In this document: positions 17,018 to 25,315 of the stretch, one piece after another
Numbering within the stretch: the first letter of the stretch is position 1
Layout: every line of letters starts with the position of its first letter
Assembly: GCA_029776155.1 (NCBI GenBank)
Contig: JAKOTU010000087.1
Coordinates: 1 to 36,448, forward strand
Length of the DNA stretch: 36,448 nt
Direction of reading: 5' to 3'
DNA from: Bacillota bacterium
Lineage (GTDB): Bacteria; Bacillota; Limnochordia; Darwinibacteriales; Darwinibacteriaceae
Translations under genes and position numbers: made by a program
Notes under the pieces: generated by a model
Told to the model about the DNA's origin: nothing
What the model saw: only the letters and a program-made list of their open reading frames with translations
Databases searched by the model: none

Positions 17018-17758
17018 TTATTTCTTCAGTAAGAAAATGATGAAATTGGGTACCCGCGCTTCGTCCGCCAGCCCAGGGTACTGGGCCGCCTGCTCCGGTG
17101 TGACTGTGGGTTCCAAGAGATCCTCCAGGATGAAGCCCGCGCTGAAAAATCCCCGCAGGTAAGTGCCCAGCGTGCGGTGGAAGTTGGTGATGGGCACGTT
17201 TTTCATGGTGAACTGCCGCGGTCCTTCGGCAAAGTAATTATCCAGGATATAGTACTCTTTGCTGCCATCGGGCCTGCGCACCCAGGGCCCAGCGGCGGAA
17301 CGCATGGGATGGATGTTGGCCACCACGAAGCGTCCGCCAGGTTTCAACACCCGGTACACCCCCCGCACGTTGGCAGCAAAATCGGGCAGGTCGCACTGAT
17401 TGAGGTAGGAAACGGCCAAATCGAAGCTCTCCCCAGGCAGGAAACTCAGATCCTGCACGTCCCCTAAAACGTAATTCTCCCGGGGCGACCTCAGTTCCCG
17501 GGCAGCCTCGATCATGGGCGGACAGTTGTCCACGCCTAGAACGCGGCCCGCTCCCCGCTCCGCCAGCATCCGGCCGAAACGCCCCTCGCCGCAGCCGCAG
17601 TCGAGGATGTGTAGACCCGTAACATCTCCGCAGACGGCAAGCATGTAGGCATCAAGCAGCTCCCTGGGGGACAGATCGCCTCCAGCCCGGGCCTCGGCAA
17701 TCCAGTGGGGAGCCAACTCCAGCCATTCTCGCTGCAGATGTTCATAATCCTTGACCAT
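17018..17758 (-). CDS. Class I SAM-dependent methyltransferase
   Basis: 246 residues of a Methyltransf_11/25-type Rossmann enzyme. Motif I is ILDCGCGEGRFGRMLAERGA (51-70), motif II VLGVDNCPPMIEAA, then LGDVQDLSFLPGESFDLAVSYLNQCDL and VLKPGGRFVVANIHP, the usual post-II and post-III blocks. These are seen in small-molecule, quinone or tRNA methyltransferases; the substrate cannot be told. No membrane segments. GGAGG lies 9 bases before the ATG. It may share a transcript with the DUF1858 gene. Confidence 0.92.
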   Translation of the reverse strand: MVKDYEHLQREWLELAPHWIAEARAGGDLSPRELLDAYMLAVCGDVTGLHILDCGCGEGRFGRMLAERGAGRVLGVDNCPPMIEAARELRSPRENYVLGDVQDLSFLPGESFDLAVSYLNQCDLPDFAANVRGVYRVLKPGGRFVVANIHPMRSAAGPWVRRPDGSKEYYILDNYFAEGPRQFTMKNVPITNFHRTLGTYLRGFFSAGFILEDLLEPTVTPEQAAQYPGLADEARVPNFIIFLLKK

Positions 17759-17917
17759 TGATCCTTACCTCCAGAGGGCTAAGTATAGTGTACCTAGAAT
17801 TCTAGCAGAGCTGGTGCGGCTCAAGTTCGCCCAGCCGCTTCTTTACAGAAATGTAACAAGTCTCCTTGAACTAAAGGGCTGGATACTACGACTAGAGGGG
17901 TGAAGGGGCTGAGAACA

Positions 17918-18385
17918 GTGGACTTTGCTGCGTTGTACCGCGATTACGCTGACACCGTCTACAGCTATTTAGCCTTTAAACTAAAAGATCAGAGGCTAGT
18001 GGAAGACCTGATGCAGGAGACCTTCCTGGCCGTCCACGAAAAACTGCAGCAGCAGGTGGAAATCAGCTCGCCCAGGGCCTGGCTGCTCTCCATTGCCCAC
18101 AACAAAATGGTGGACTTTCTGCGCCGGAGCCAAACCCACCAGCCCCTTCACGCCGCAAGCCTGGCTGCAGATGGAGAACCCGCCCCTTCCACCCTGCTGG
18201 TGCGGGAGGCCCTGCTCCAGCTGGAGGAACCGGAGCGCAGCATAGTCTACGGATTGTATGTGGAAGGGCTTACCTACCGGGAGCTCGCGGCGATGCTGGG
18301 GCTTCCTGAAGGGACGGTAAAGAGCAAGGCCCACTATGCCCGAAAACGCCTCTATCATTGGCTGCAGGAGGGATCCCCGAAATGA
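17918..18385 (+). CDS. ECF-type RNA polymerase sigma factor
   Basis: About 155 residues with only sigma regions 2 and 4. Region 2 is FAALYRDYADTVYSYL through DLMQETFLAVHEKL and RAWLLSIAHNKMVDFLRR; region 4 is LEEPERSIVYGLYVEGLTYRELAAMLGLPEGTVKSKAHYARKRL, a classic helix-turn-helix. I favour the GTG at 17918 (AAGGGG nine bases upstream); a GTG at 17900 would add six residues but has its purine run touching the codon. Its stop overlaps the next gene in an ATGA junction, so the downstream small genes form an operon with it. By family precedent the next gene should be its anti-sigma factor. Confidence 0.92.
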   Translation: MDFAALYRDYADTVYSYLAFKLKDQRLVEDLMQETFLAVHEKLQQQVEISSPRAWLLSIAHNKMVDFLRRSQTHQPLHAASLAADGEPAPSTLLVREALLQLEEPERSIVYGLYVEGLTYRELAAMLGLPEGTVKSKAHYARKRLYHWLQEGSPK

Positions 18386-18720
18386 ATGATCACACGAGGT
18401 ACGCCGACCTGGCCTGGGGTCTGCTGTACGGCACCTTGGATCAAGAAGAAAAAAGGCGCGCCCTGCAGCTGGCGGCGGCGGAACCGGAGTTTGTGGACGT
18501 ACTGAGGCGGGAAGCTGCGCTGAAAAACGCTCTCGAAGAGCTGAAAACAGCCATGCCCCCGGAAGCGAAGGTACGGGTTTTGGCCTCAATCCAAGGAACT
18601 CGAAGGCGGGCGGTGTTCCAGGCGGTGGCACGCAAGGTGTTGGAGCGGACCCTGCCTCAAGCGGCGGGACCTGTATGGGAGATCTTTGAAAGGAGTGTCT
18701 TGTGCAGTGAGCAACTCTGA
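18382..18720 (+). CDS. Putative cytoplasmic anti-sigma factor
   Basis: 112 residues from the ATG at 18382, whose ATGA overlaps the sigma stop (translational coupling). The N-terminal YADLAWGLLYGTLDQEEKRRALQLAAAEPEFVDVLRRE resembles the helical N-terminus of anti-sigma proteins (a composition of A/L-rich helices with LDxEE), but the HxxxCxxC zinc motif is absent and there is no membrane segment. It would therefore have to be soluble and respond to an internal cue. The identification rests on position and this partial resemblance; no family match is certain. Confidence 0.65.
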   Translation: MNDHTRYADLAWGLLYGTLDQEEKRRALQLAAAEPEFVDVLRREAALKNALEELKTAMPPEAKVRVLASIQGTRRRAVFQAVARKVLERTLPQAAGPVWEIFERSVLCSEQL

Positions 18721-18964
18721 TATCCCGGTCAAAGAAATTGGTGAAATGCTGGATCTGGTTTCCGAAAAACTTCCCCGGCTGATCCGGGAGCTTTACCAAA
18801 CCCTCTACTCCGAAGAAGGGGCCGAGAACATGAGCAAGGCCGTGGGCACCTTTTACAAAAACCTCATTGCCGCGGGCATGGACAAGGAAGATGCCCTCTA
18901 TCTCACCCAGGAATACCTGGACACCCTCAAGTCCCTGACCAAGCAATACGGCAGCTCCCAGTGA
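18707..18964 (+). CDS. Small helical protein of unknown function in sigma operon (A)
   Basis: 85 residues from the GTG at 18707, overlapping the previous gene by 14 bases with GGAG eleven bases upstream. All-helical, charged, soluble: EIGEMLDLVSEKLPRLIRELYQTLYSEEG, then AVGTFYKNLIAAGMDKEDALYLTQEYLDTLKSL. The second half shares the pattern LxxxG(M/L)DxExxxxLTxxY with the following small protein. I do not recognise a family. Cotranscription with the sigma factor and its putative anti-sigma suggests it is either part of the signalling switch or the operon's effector. Confidence 0.7.
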   Translation: MSNSDIPVKEIGEMLDLVSEKLPRLIRELYQTLYSEEGAENMSKAVGTFYKNLIAAGMDKEDALYLTQEYLDTLKSLTKQYGSSQ

Positions 18965-20417
18965 TGCGCCATGCTGGGAGGAGCACTAGGGGTAATCGTT
19001 GGTCTAGGTAAGACGCTGGGCAGGGCCGTTTCCGTAGGGCCTTCCCTCCTGCTGCAGCGGAGAAAGGCTGCGGCCATCTTCGCCCAGAGACTTTTGGCCC
19101 AAGGCCTGGATCCTGAAGCTGTGGCCCAGCTGACCACGGCCTACAAGGGGCTGGGCAGTATGCAGGACTGGCTTTCCCCAACAGAAGAGTAGCCCGAAGC
19201 AGGTTCCGCGGCAGAGCTGCGGAACCTGCTTGTTTCTTCTCCCCTCCAGCTTGCCGAGCAGCGACTACCCGGTTGCGCCCCAGCTCCTTCGCTTGGTAGA
19301 GAGCGCGGTCTGCTCTGCTGTAATAAGCGCGCCCATCTTCACTGCCTGTGAGGTCCGCTACGCCAATGCTGAGGGTAATCCGCACCTCGCGGCCGCCCAA
19401 GGTGAAGCGGTGCTCTTCAACCAACTGCCGCAGCCGCTCCGCCAGGAGTGTTCCCTCCCGCAGGTTCGCTCCTGGCACAAGGATCACAAACTCCTCGCCC
19501 CCCAGCCGCACCAAGATGCTGTCCCCCCGGGTATAACGCTGCAGCAGGCAAGCCAGCTCCCGCAAAAGGTTATCTCCCGCCAAATGGCCGTAGGTATCGT
19601 TCACCTGCTTAAACCGATCGATATCGCACATGAGCAGTACCACGGGAATATCCCGGCCCCTAACCCGGTTAAGTTCCTCTTTGATGCGCTCGTCCAAATA
19701 CCGGCGGTTAGGCAGGCCGGTGAGGGGATCCTGATAGGCCCAGTTGCGCAGCTGCTCCTGCTGGCCGGCGATAATGCGCTGCTGGAGCACTTCCCGCCGG
19801 AAATGCAGCCAGCTCAAAAGGGAAAGCGCGTAGCCCAAACCGGTCACAACCAGCGCGTTCACTTGGTTGGACTGCACTTGGATCAAATTGAGGTAGGAGC
19901 CTCCCACCGCGCCCAGGGCCAAGTTGAACGCCACATAGGCCGCGGCAAACAGGAAGAGGGACCAGCAGGGATGGAGGTAGTAAAAGGTCCCCACAATAGT
20001 TACGCAGAGCAAGAACGGGGTGATGCTGGCCATCACCAACTGGTCAACGAGGGAAATGGCCGAACCTGCCGCCAGCACATAGGCGGCCACAAAATACACG
20101 AACAGGGCCTGCACCCTGGTGCTCGTGTTGGACCCTTTCAGCTTCTTTGAGATCAGCCAGATCAGCATGGTGAGCACACTGACGCCCAGGTTGGCTGTGA
20201 TAATCAGGTTTCTCCACAACAGCTCCCGGCCAGTTGTGGGCGCACTGCGCAGCCAAAAAGTGAAAGCGGCCAAGAAGTTCGCCAGCACCAAAACGGGGGC
20301 AGTCCAAAACACCCGCTGCACACTGGCAGCAACTGCCTGCCGCTGGAGCTCACCATCGACACCAAGTTCCCTGACGGCTTCCCACAGAAGCCGCCCTTTG
20401 TCCTGCAGCCACCGCAT
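18927..20417 (-). CDS. Membrane GGDEF protein (diguanylate cyclase) with run-on C-terminus
   Basis: About 496 residues from the ATG at 20417. Five or six membrane segments fill the first 200 residues (a MASE-like sensor), followed by a GGDEF domain from DPLTGLPNRRYLDERI to NRVVAARQ. The active site RLGGEEFVIL is intact, so it should make cyclic di-GMP. The product-inhibition site is not canonical: Arg nine residues before GG is kept, but the position expected to be Asp is Ser. After the domain the frame continues about 105 residues, reading through the convergent terminator and antisense to small protein B. The start is weakly supported; no AGGAGG is seen. Confidence 0.85.
   Translation of the reverse strand: MRWLQDKGRLLWEAVRELGVDGELQRQAVAASVQRVFWTAPVLVLANFLAAFTFWLRSAPTTGRELLWRNLIITANLGVSVLTMLIWLISKKLKGSNTSTRVQALFVYFVAAYVLAAGSAISLVDQLVMASITPFLLCVTIVGTFYYLHPCWSLFLFAAAYVAFNLALGAVGGSYLNLIQVQSNQVNALVVTGLGYALSLLSWLHFRREVLQQRIIAGQQEQLRNWAYQDPLTGLPNRRYLDERIKEELNRVRGRDIPVVLLMCDIDRFKQVNDTYGHLAGDNLLRELACLLQRYTRGDSILVRLGGEEFVILVPGANLREGTLLAERLRQLVEEHRFTLGGREVRITLSIGVADLTGSEDGRAYYSRADRALYQAKELGRNRVVAARQAGGEKKQAGSAALPRNLLRATLLLGKASPAYCPAPCRPWSAGPQLQDPGLGPKVSGRRWPQPFSAAAGGKALRKRPCPASYLDQRLPLVLLPAWRITGSCRIAWSGT
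18971..19192 (+). CDS. Small protein of unknown function in sigma operon (B)
   Basis: 73 residues starting 6 bases after the previous stop. The N-terminus is glycine-rich and hydrophobic (LGGALGVIVGLGKTLGRAV), possibly membrane-associated; the C-terminus repeats the motif of its neighbour, FAQRLLAQGLDPEAVAQLTTAY. There is no clear ribosome binding site, so translation is probably coupled. It ends just before a strong terminator. The opposite strand is open throughout as the tail of the GGDEF gene, but the operon position, motif similarity and coupled spacing favour this as a real gene. Confidence 0.6.
   Translation: MLGGALGVIVGLGKTLGRAVSVGPSLLLQRRKAAAIFAQRLLAQGLDPEAVAQLTTAYKGLGSMQDWLSPTEE
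19197..19240 (+). terminator. Intrinsic terminator of the sigma operon
   Basis: Perfect 13-base arms AAGCAGGTTCCGC (19197-19209) and GCGGAACCTGCTT (19219-19231) around a 9-base loop, then TGTTTCTTCT. The same bases are translated on the minus strand as part of the GGDEF gene's C-terminal extension. Confidence 0.88.
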
Positions 20418-20493
20418 TCCATTCACCCACTCTAAATAAGGTAAGGAAGTTAGTAATACACCGCAGGGCTGCAAATTCCTGCCAAGCGCGCTA

Positions 20494-20525
20494 AGAAAAA
20501 CAGGTCCCCCGCCCTGGGACCTGTT
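20494..20525 (-). terminator. Intrinsic terminator after the chemotaxis receptor gene
   Basis: Ten-base perfect arms AACAGGTCCC (20499-20508) and 20516-20525 around a 7-base loop, followed on the minus strand by TTTTCTTA. It separates the receptor gene from the GGDEF gene downstream. Confidence 0.85.
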
Positions 20526-20529
20526 CTCT

Positions 20530-22149
20530 TTAACCCTTGACCGCGGCAGCCTGTTCCTGCAGCTCAAACTCCTGCACCATCTCCTTGAGGCGCTCAGACA
20601 TGTGGGTAAGCTCTTGGACAGCGGAGGCGATGGTCTGCATGGAGGCAGACTGCTCTTCCGTGGCCGCCGCCAGCCCCTGGCTGTCTCCGCTGATCTGTTC
20701 TATCCCCTGGGAGACTTCCCGGATGGTAACCGTGATCTGTGAGATCTGGCGCAGGATAGAGCTGAGCAGCTCGCCGCTTCTGGCCACAGCCGCGGCGCTC
20801 TCCTGGGCGCCGGCCGCGCTGCGCTGGATCCCCTGCACCGTCTGTTCCGTTTCGCTTTGGATGGAATGGACCATTTCGGTAATCTGCTTACTGGAGGCGG
20901 CGGCCTGTTCTGCCAGGGCCCGCACTTCCTCAGCCACCACCGCAAAACCACGGCCGTGTTCACCGGCCCGGGCCGCCTCAATAGCAGCATTCAGGGCCAG
21001 GAGGTTAGTCTGATCGGCGATAGCCGTGATCACACCCACCATCTTCCCGATTTCCCGGGAGCGCTCCCCGAAACCGGTCACCGCCTGGGCCAGCTTAGCC
21101 ATGTCCTCCTTGACCTGCTCGGCCAAGGTCACGGCCCTGGCCACCACTGTCTGGCCTTCGGTGGCGGAGGTCTGGATGCCTTCGGCCGCTTCCACCATCC
21201 CGCCCACGTTTTGGCCCATGGTCTCCACGGTGGAGGCAACCTGATTGGCCATGGCGGCAACCTCCTCAATGGATGCACTAGCCTCTTCTGTGGACGCGGA
21301 CAGGTCGTGACTGGCCCGGGCCGTGGATCTGGCCGCCTCCAGCACTTGGCCAAGCACGCTGCGGAGGGCATCCTGCATGGCTTGGATTCCCCTGGCGATG
21401 AGACCGAGTTCATCCTTCCTGCCAGCCAAGGCCTTAGGCACATCTTGATGCAGCACCCTGCTGCCAATCAACTTGATGTGGGCGCCGATCCCGTCGATGG
21501 CCCTAGCCAGGTGCGACTCGGTGAGGACTAAAAGGGCAGCCAAGATAAGATAAGTTGCCCCACTGATCAGTAAGGTGAGGGTGATGCTGGTGCGCATGGT
21601 GCGCCCCACGATTTCCAGATTCACACCCACATTTACCGCCCCCGCATACTCCTCACCGGCATAGACTGGGAGCATAATATCCCAGACCCGTTCGCCGGTG
21701 AGGGGATGCCCGGTGAGGGCCAGGTAATTGGAGCGCTTTTCCAAGGCGCTCCGTTTGGCAGCATCCCCCAGGAGCTGATCCCCCTTAAGCGGCGGGCTGG
21801 CCGCCTGCAGCTCGCCCTGGGCACCAAACACAGCCGCATAGCTTAAGGTGGCGCCGCTGGTCACATCCACTACGAGCTTTTGGGCACTGAACTCTTCCCT
21901 CAGCACCGCAAGCTCCGCTTGGGCCGCCGCGGACTCCCCAAGCTCCTCCAGGGCCGCGAGGGACAGGGCCTGTTCGGCCATGCGCTTGCGGATCTGCTGG
22001 GCTACCGCCAAGCCCCCGAGTCGCTTTTGCTCCAGGGTCCTGGTGTAGGTCAGGTAGTTGCTGATCACGCTGAGGAGCAGGACGGCCAAAAAGACCAAAA
22101 TCAAGGGGAACACAACTACTTTCATACGAATGGAATGGAACTTGTTCAC
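20530..22149 (-). CDS. Methyl-accepting chemotaxis protein
   Basis: 539 residues. The N-terminal membrane helix is at about 10-30, an extracellular sensor of about 155 residues follows (single-Cache-like, with [20 protein letters not shown] near its end), the second helix is at 188-210, then a HAMP-like linker and the coiled-coil signalling domain. The conserved hairpin [39 protein letters not shown] covers 377-415 and binds CheA/CheW. There is no C-terminal NWETF-type pentapeptide. The start is GTG with GGGGAGGG 9 bases upstream. It lies 56 bases after galE on the same strand; the ligand is unknown. Confidence 0.95.
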   Translation of the reverse strand: MNKFHSIRMKVVVFPLILVFLAVLLLSVISNYLTYTRTLEQKRLGGLAVAQQIRKRMAEQALSLAALEELGESAAAQAELAVLREEFSAQKLVVDVTSGATLSYAAVFGAQGELQAASPPLKGDQLLGDAAKRSALEKRSNYLALTGHPLTGERVWDIMLPVYAGEEYAGAVNVGVNLEIVGRTMRTSITLTLLISGATYLILAALLVLTESHLARAIDGIGAHIKLIGSRVLHQDVPKALAGRKDELGLIARGIQAMQDALRSVLGQVLEAARSTARASHDLSASTEEASASIEEVAAMANQVASTVETMGQNVGGMVEAAEGIQTSATEGQTVVARAVTLAEQVKEDMAKLAQAVTGFGERSREIGKMVGVITAIADQTNLLALNAAIEAARAGEHGRGFAVVAEEVRALAEQAAASSKQITEMVHSIQSETEQTVQGIQRSAAGAQESAAAVARSGELLSSILRQISQITVTIREVSQGIEQISGDSQGLAAATEEQSASMQTIASAVQELTHMSERLKEMVQEFELQEQAAAVKG

Positions 22150-22205
22150 GCTAGGTGACCCTCCCCACGAGTTTGCCCGAGCAGCTTACCTGTTCCCTGC
22201 CCCAT

Positions 22206-23198
22206 TCAACCTGACAGCTGTTGAAACCGCCAGGAGTCGCGGCACATCTCCTCAATCCCCCTGGTGGCCCTCCAGCCCAACTCCCGCTGGGCTTTGCCCA
22301 CATCGGCCCAGCAGGCCGCCACATCCCCGGGGCGGCGCCCCACAATCCGGTAGGGTATCTGCACCTTGTTCACCTGCTCAAAGGTGGTGATCAGCTCCAG
22401 CACCGAGGTGCCGCGCCCGGTGCCTAGATTAAAAATGTGCACTCCGGGCCCCATCTTCTCCAAGGCCGCGAGGTGCCCAGATGCCAGATCCATAACATGA
22501 ATGTAGTCCCTGATCCCTGTGCCATCTGGGGTGGGATAATCGGCACCGAACACCCTAAGCTCTGGGAGAATGCCCTGGGCCACTTGGGTTATGTAGGGCA
22601 TGAGGTTGTTGGGAACTCCCCGGGGCTTTTCGCCGATCAAGCCGCTTTCATGGGCCCCCACGGGGTTGAAGTAGCGCAGGAGGGCCACGGACATCTCTGG
22701 ATGCCTGGCGGCAGCATCACTGAGGATCTTCTCGCACATGGCCTTGGTCTCACCGTAAGGATTGGCCCGGGGCCGCAGTTCCATGGTCTCCACAAAGGGA
22801 ACTTCATTCTCGCCGTACACGGTGGCGGAAGAGCTGAACACAAAGCGCCGCACTCCGTACTTGATACATTTTTCCAGAACTACCATCGTGCTGAGCAGGT
22901 TGTTTCTGTAATAGGTGAGGGGTTTTTCCACCGACTCCCCCACCGCCTTTAGTCCGGCGAAGTGGATCACGCCCTCAATGGGATGGGCAGAGAAGATTAC
23001 ATCCACTGCGCTGGCATCGGTGGCATCGGCGTGGTAGAACAGGGGGCGTCTGCCGGTAATCTGCGCAATGCGGTCCACCACTGACCGCTCGCTGTTTACC
23101 AAATTATCCAAAATGACCACATCATAACCGCTGTTCAGCAGTTCCACACAGGTGTGGCTGCCGATATAACCGGTTCCCCCGGTAACTAAGATGAGCAT
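22206..23198 (-). CDS. galE: UDP-glucose 4-epimerase
   Basis: 330 residues of an extended short-chain dehydrogenase that interconverts UDP-glucose and UDP-galactose for the Leloir pathway and cell-surface glycans. It has the NAD-binding GGTGYIGSH (7-15), VILDNLVNS, the active-site Ser124 region SSSATVYG and the Tyr148-x3-Lys152 pair (PYGETK), plus VHIFNLGTGRGTSVLELI and the DVAACWAD block typical of GalE. Length equals that of the family. GGAGG lies 6 bases before the ATG. It probably heads a transcript into the chemotaxis receptor gene. Confidence 0.95.
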   Translation of the reverse strand: MLILVTGGTGYIGSHTCVELLNSGYDVVILDNLVNSERSVVDRIAQITGRRPLFYHADATDASAVDVIFSAHPIEGVIHFAGLKAVGESVEKPLTYYRNNLLSTMVVLEKCIKYGVRRFVFSSSATVYGENEVPFVETMELRPRANPYGETKAMCEKILSDAAARHPEMSVALLRYFNPVGAHESGLIGEKPRGVPNNLMPYITQVAQGILPELRVFGADYPTPDGTGIRDYIHVMDLASGHLAALEKMGPGVHIFNLGTGRGTSVLELITTFEQVNKVQIPYRIVGRRPGDVAACWADVGKAQRELGWRATRGIEEMCRDSWRFQQLSG

Positions 23199-23325
23199 GC
23201 TACCCCTCCTCGGCGGGTTCGCCTGAACGTTAAGAAGTTACATTTCGCTGTCAAAGACTATATTCCTTCCGGCCTCCTTTACCCCTCCTGCCTTGCCCGT
23301 TTTCACGGCAGAAGCAGGAACACTG

Positions 23326-23354
23326 CTCCCACTAGAGAATTGTGCCAGTGGGAG
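23326..23354 (+). promoter_or_regulatory. Hairpin overlapping the xth ribosome binding site
   Basis: Perfect 8-base arms CTCCCACT (23326-23333) and AGTGGGAG (23347-23354) with a 13-base loop. The right arm includes most of the GGGAGG ribosome binding site, so folding would hide it. An operator reading is also possible. Confidence 0.4.
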
Positions 23355-23362
23355 GTAATGGC

Positions 23363-24118
23363 ATGAAGCTTGTTTCCTGGAATGTCAATGGCCTGAGGGC
23401 TTGCCTGAACAAGGGCTTTCTGGATTTCTTTCAAGAGATAGATGCGGATATCTTCTGTGTACAGGAAACCAAACTCCAAGCGGGGCAGGTAGAACTGGAC
23501 CTGCCCGGCTACGAGCAGTATTGGAACTACGCCGAAAAGAAAGGCTACTCCGGAACCGCAGTGTTTACCAAACACAAGCCGCTGACGGTGAGCCGCGGCT
23601 TGGGCAAAGACGAACACGACCAGGAAGGGCGTGTGCTCACCTTGGAGTATGGGGATTTCTTCCTCATCAATGTGTATACCCCCAACTCGCAGCGGGGCTT
23701 AACCCGCTTGGACTACAGGATGCGTTGGGATGACGATTTTCGAGCCTTTGTCCAAGGGCTGAACCGGGAAAAGCCTGTGGTCATCTGCGGCGACCTCAAC
23801 GTAGCCCATCAAGAGATCGACCTGAAGAATCCCGATACAAACCGCAAAAACGCAGGGTTCACCGATGAGGAACGGGAGAAATTCAGCGAGCTGCTTAAGG
23901 CAGGGTTCATCGACACCTTCCGCTATTTTTACCCCGATCGGCGCGACGCCTACACCTGGTGGGCCTATTTCGCTCGAGCTCGGGAACGGAACATCGGGTG
24001 GCGCATCGATTACTTCCTGGTGTCCGAAGATTTCAAGGAGCACCTGGTGGATGCCCTCATCCACGATCAGGTGCTGGGCAGCGACCACTGCCCGGTGGAA
24101 CTGAGACTCCGGCTCTAA
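23363..24118 (+). CDS. xth: Exodeoxyribonuclease III / AP endonuclease
   Basis: 251 residues of the exonuclease III family, which nicks at abasic sites in base-excision repair. It has [15 protein letters not shown], the metal Glu35 in [17 protein letters not shown], the catalytic block [55 protein letters not shown] and the final SDHCPV with the catalytic Asp-His. The start at 23363 has GGGAGG six bases upstream; a frame reaching 23342 has no support. This is the ExoA/Mg2+-dependent type found in Bacillota. The SEC-C protein gene follows at once. Confidence 0.96.
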   Translation: MKLVSWNVNGLRACLNKGFLDFFQEIDADIFCVQETKLQAGQVELDLPGYEQYWNYAEKKGYSGTAVFTKHKPLTVSRGLGKDEHDQEGRVLTLEYGDFFLINVYTPNSQRGLTRLDYRMRWDDDFRAFVQGLNREKPVVICGDLNVAHQEIDLKNPDTNRKNAGFTDEEREKFSELLKAGFIDTFRYFYPDRRDAYTWWAYFARARERNIGWRIDYFLVSEDFKEHLVDALIHDQVLGSDHCPVELRLRL

Positions 24119-24137
24119 ATTAAGGACGGTGAAGGGA

Positions 24138-25265
24138 ATGTCCAACCGTACCGCCAACAGCGCCTTTTTGCTGGAATCGCTCCTAGCTAGGCAGACCAAA
24201 GCCCAGCTCACCAATCTCTGCCGCCGGCTGCAGGTGAAGGGAGCCAGCGGTCTGAGAAAATCGAAGCTCATCGGCCTGCTGTGCCAGCGCCTGCCCGGGA
24301 TTATCGCGGGCAAAATGCTCTGCTGGGACCAGCAGATCTACGGTCTAGTGCAGGAAATAGCTACCCTGTCCCAGGTGCACAGGCTGGATGCGGTGCGCAG
24401 CACCCCAGCCGAGGACTACCTCTTGGAAGAGTTTGTGGCCTTTCTGGATACCGATGACGATGCAACCTACCTGATCATTCCCCTGGAGATTCAGGAGCTG
24501 TTCTTTGCCCTGGATGGACCTTCGTACCGGGAACGGGTGCGGGAGAATACTGAGATTGCCCGTTTAAGCAGGGGAATTCTCCACTATTACGGCTGCCTGT
24601 CCTGGCAGGAGTTGGGCAGGATTCTAACCAGCCTGCTCCCCCGGCCTGTGGATCGGACCCGGATTGGGCAGATACTCAAGGAAATCGGACCCTACCATTG
24701 GAAGGTCATCTTCGACCAGGGTTACTTCTGTGATGGGCGCCTCACTGACTTGGGTTATGTCCTCAAAGAGCTGCAGGGCAGAAAGGGTCTAGACTACCGC
24801 CCCCTCACTTACCACCAAGCCTGGCAGGCAGGTGATCCATCTTTTTACCACAAGTGTACCCGCCAGCTGCGGGAGCTGCGCAGTTTTCTGAGGAAGCACC
24901 AGCTGGATGATGAGTCCGCCCCCTATTTCACCGATCTGCTCTTCAGTCTGGTGCAGACGGACCTCTCACCCCCGGAGATTGTGTACGCACTGCTGGAGCA
25001 CATGGAGCTCACCTCGGAAGCTGACTTCACTGAACTGACTCTGGTGGTGTTCGACTTCTACCACAGCGCACCCCACTGGGTGCTCAAAGGCTACTCCCCG
25101 GAGGAGATTATGGACGGTACTGCCCTCGAGACCAAGCCTGCCGCGGCGGATCACCACCGCCGAGCGGTGGTGTACGACTTTTTCACCAGGCGCCCCATGA
25201 GCCCAGAGGCCCCCTGCCCATGCGGCAGTAAGCTCAACTTCGGCCGCTGCTGCGGCTCAGCGTAA
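24138..25265 (+). CDS. SEC-C motif protein with SAP/Rho-N-like N-terminus
   Basis: 375 residues. The N-terminal 45 residues (LLARQTKAQLTNLCRRLQVKGASGLRKSKLIGLL) resemble a SAP/Rho N-terminal fold that binds nucleic acid. A long helical middle follows, and the C-terminus ends in CPCGSKLNFGRCCG, the zinc-binding SEC-C motif of SecA and many uncharacterised proteins. Function unknown; a DNA- or RNA-linked role would fit the first domain and its place 19 bases after xth. GTG at 24129 or ATG at 24138 could start it; neither has ideal spacing, and I chose the ATG. Confidence 0.85.
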   Translation: MSNRTANSAFLLESLLARQTKAQLTNLCRRLQVKGASGLRKSKLIGLLCQRLPGIIAGKMLCWDQQIYGLVQEIATLSQVHRLDAVRSTPAEDYLLEEFVAFLDTDDDATYLIIPLEIQELFFALDGPSYRERVRENTEIARLSRGILHYYGCLSWQELGRILTSLLPRPVDRTRIGQILKEIGPYHWKVIFDQGYFCDGRLTDLGYVLKELQGRKGLDYRPLTYHQAWQAGDPSFYHKCTRQLRELRSFLRKHQLDDESAPYFTDLLFSLVQTDLSPPEIVYALLEHMELTSEADFTELTLVVFDFYHSAPHWVLKGYSPEEIMDGTALETKPAAADHHRRAVVYDFFTRRPMSPEAPCPCGSKLNFGRCCGSA

Positions 25266-25285
25266 AAGCATCCTCCAAAAGCAGA

Positions 25286-25315
25286 ATCCGCACCGTTGGT
25301 GCGGATCTCCTTTTT
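25286..25315. terminator. Intrinsic terminator between convergent genes
   Basis: Nine-base perfect arms ATCCGCACC (25286-25294) and GGTGCGGAT (25298-25306) with a 3-base loop, then CTCCTTTTT. Good for the plus strand; usable but weaker for the minus-strand gene ending at 25315. Confidence 0.85.

Noticed and set aside
17996..18946. 316-codon minus-strand frame opposite the sigma operon
   Set aside because: Pro/Arg/Gly-rich antisense product; the plus strand has clear sigma motifs and coupled starts.
22150..22205. Cyclic di-GMP riboswitch upstream of the chemotaxis receptor
   Set aside because: Only 56 bases separate it from galE and I could not find the conserved GEMM core.
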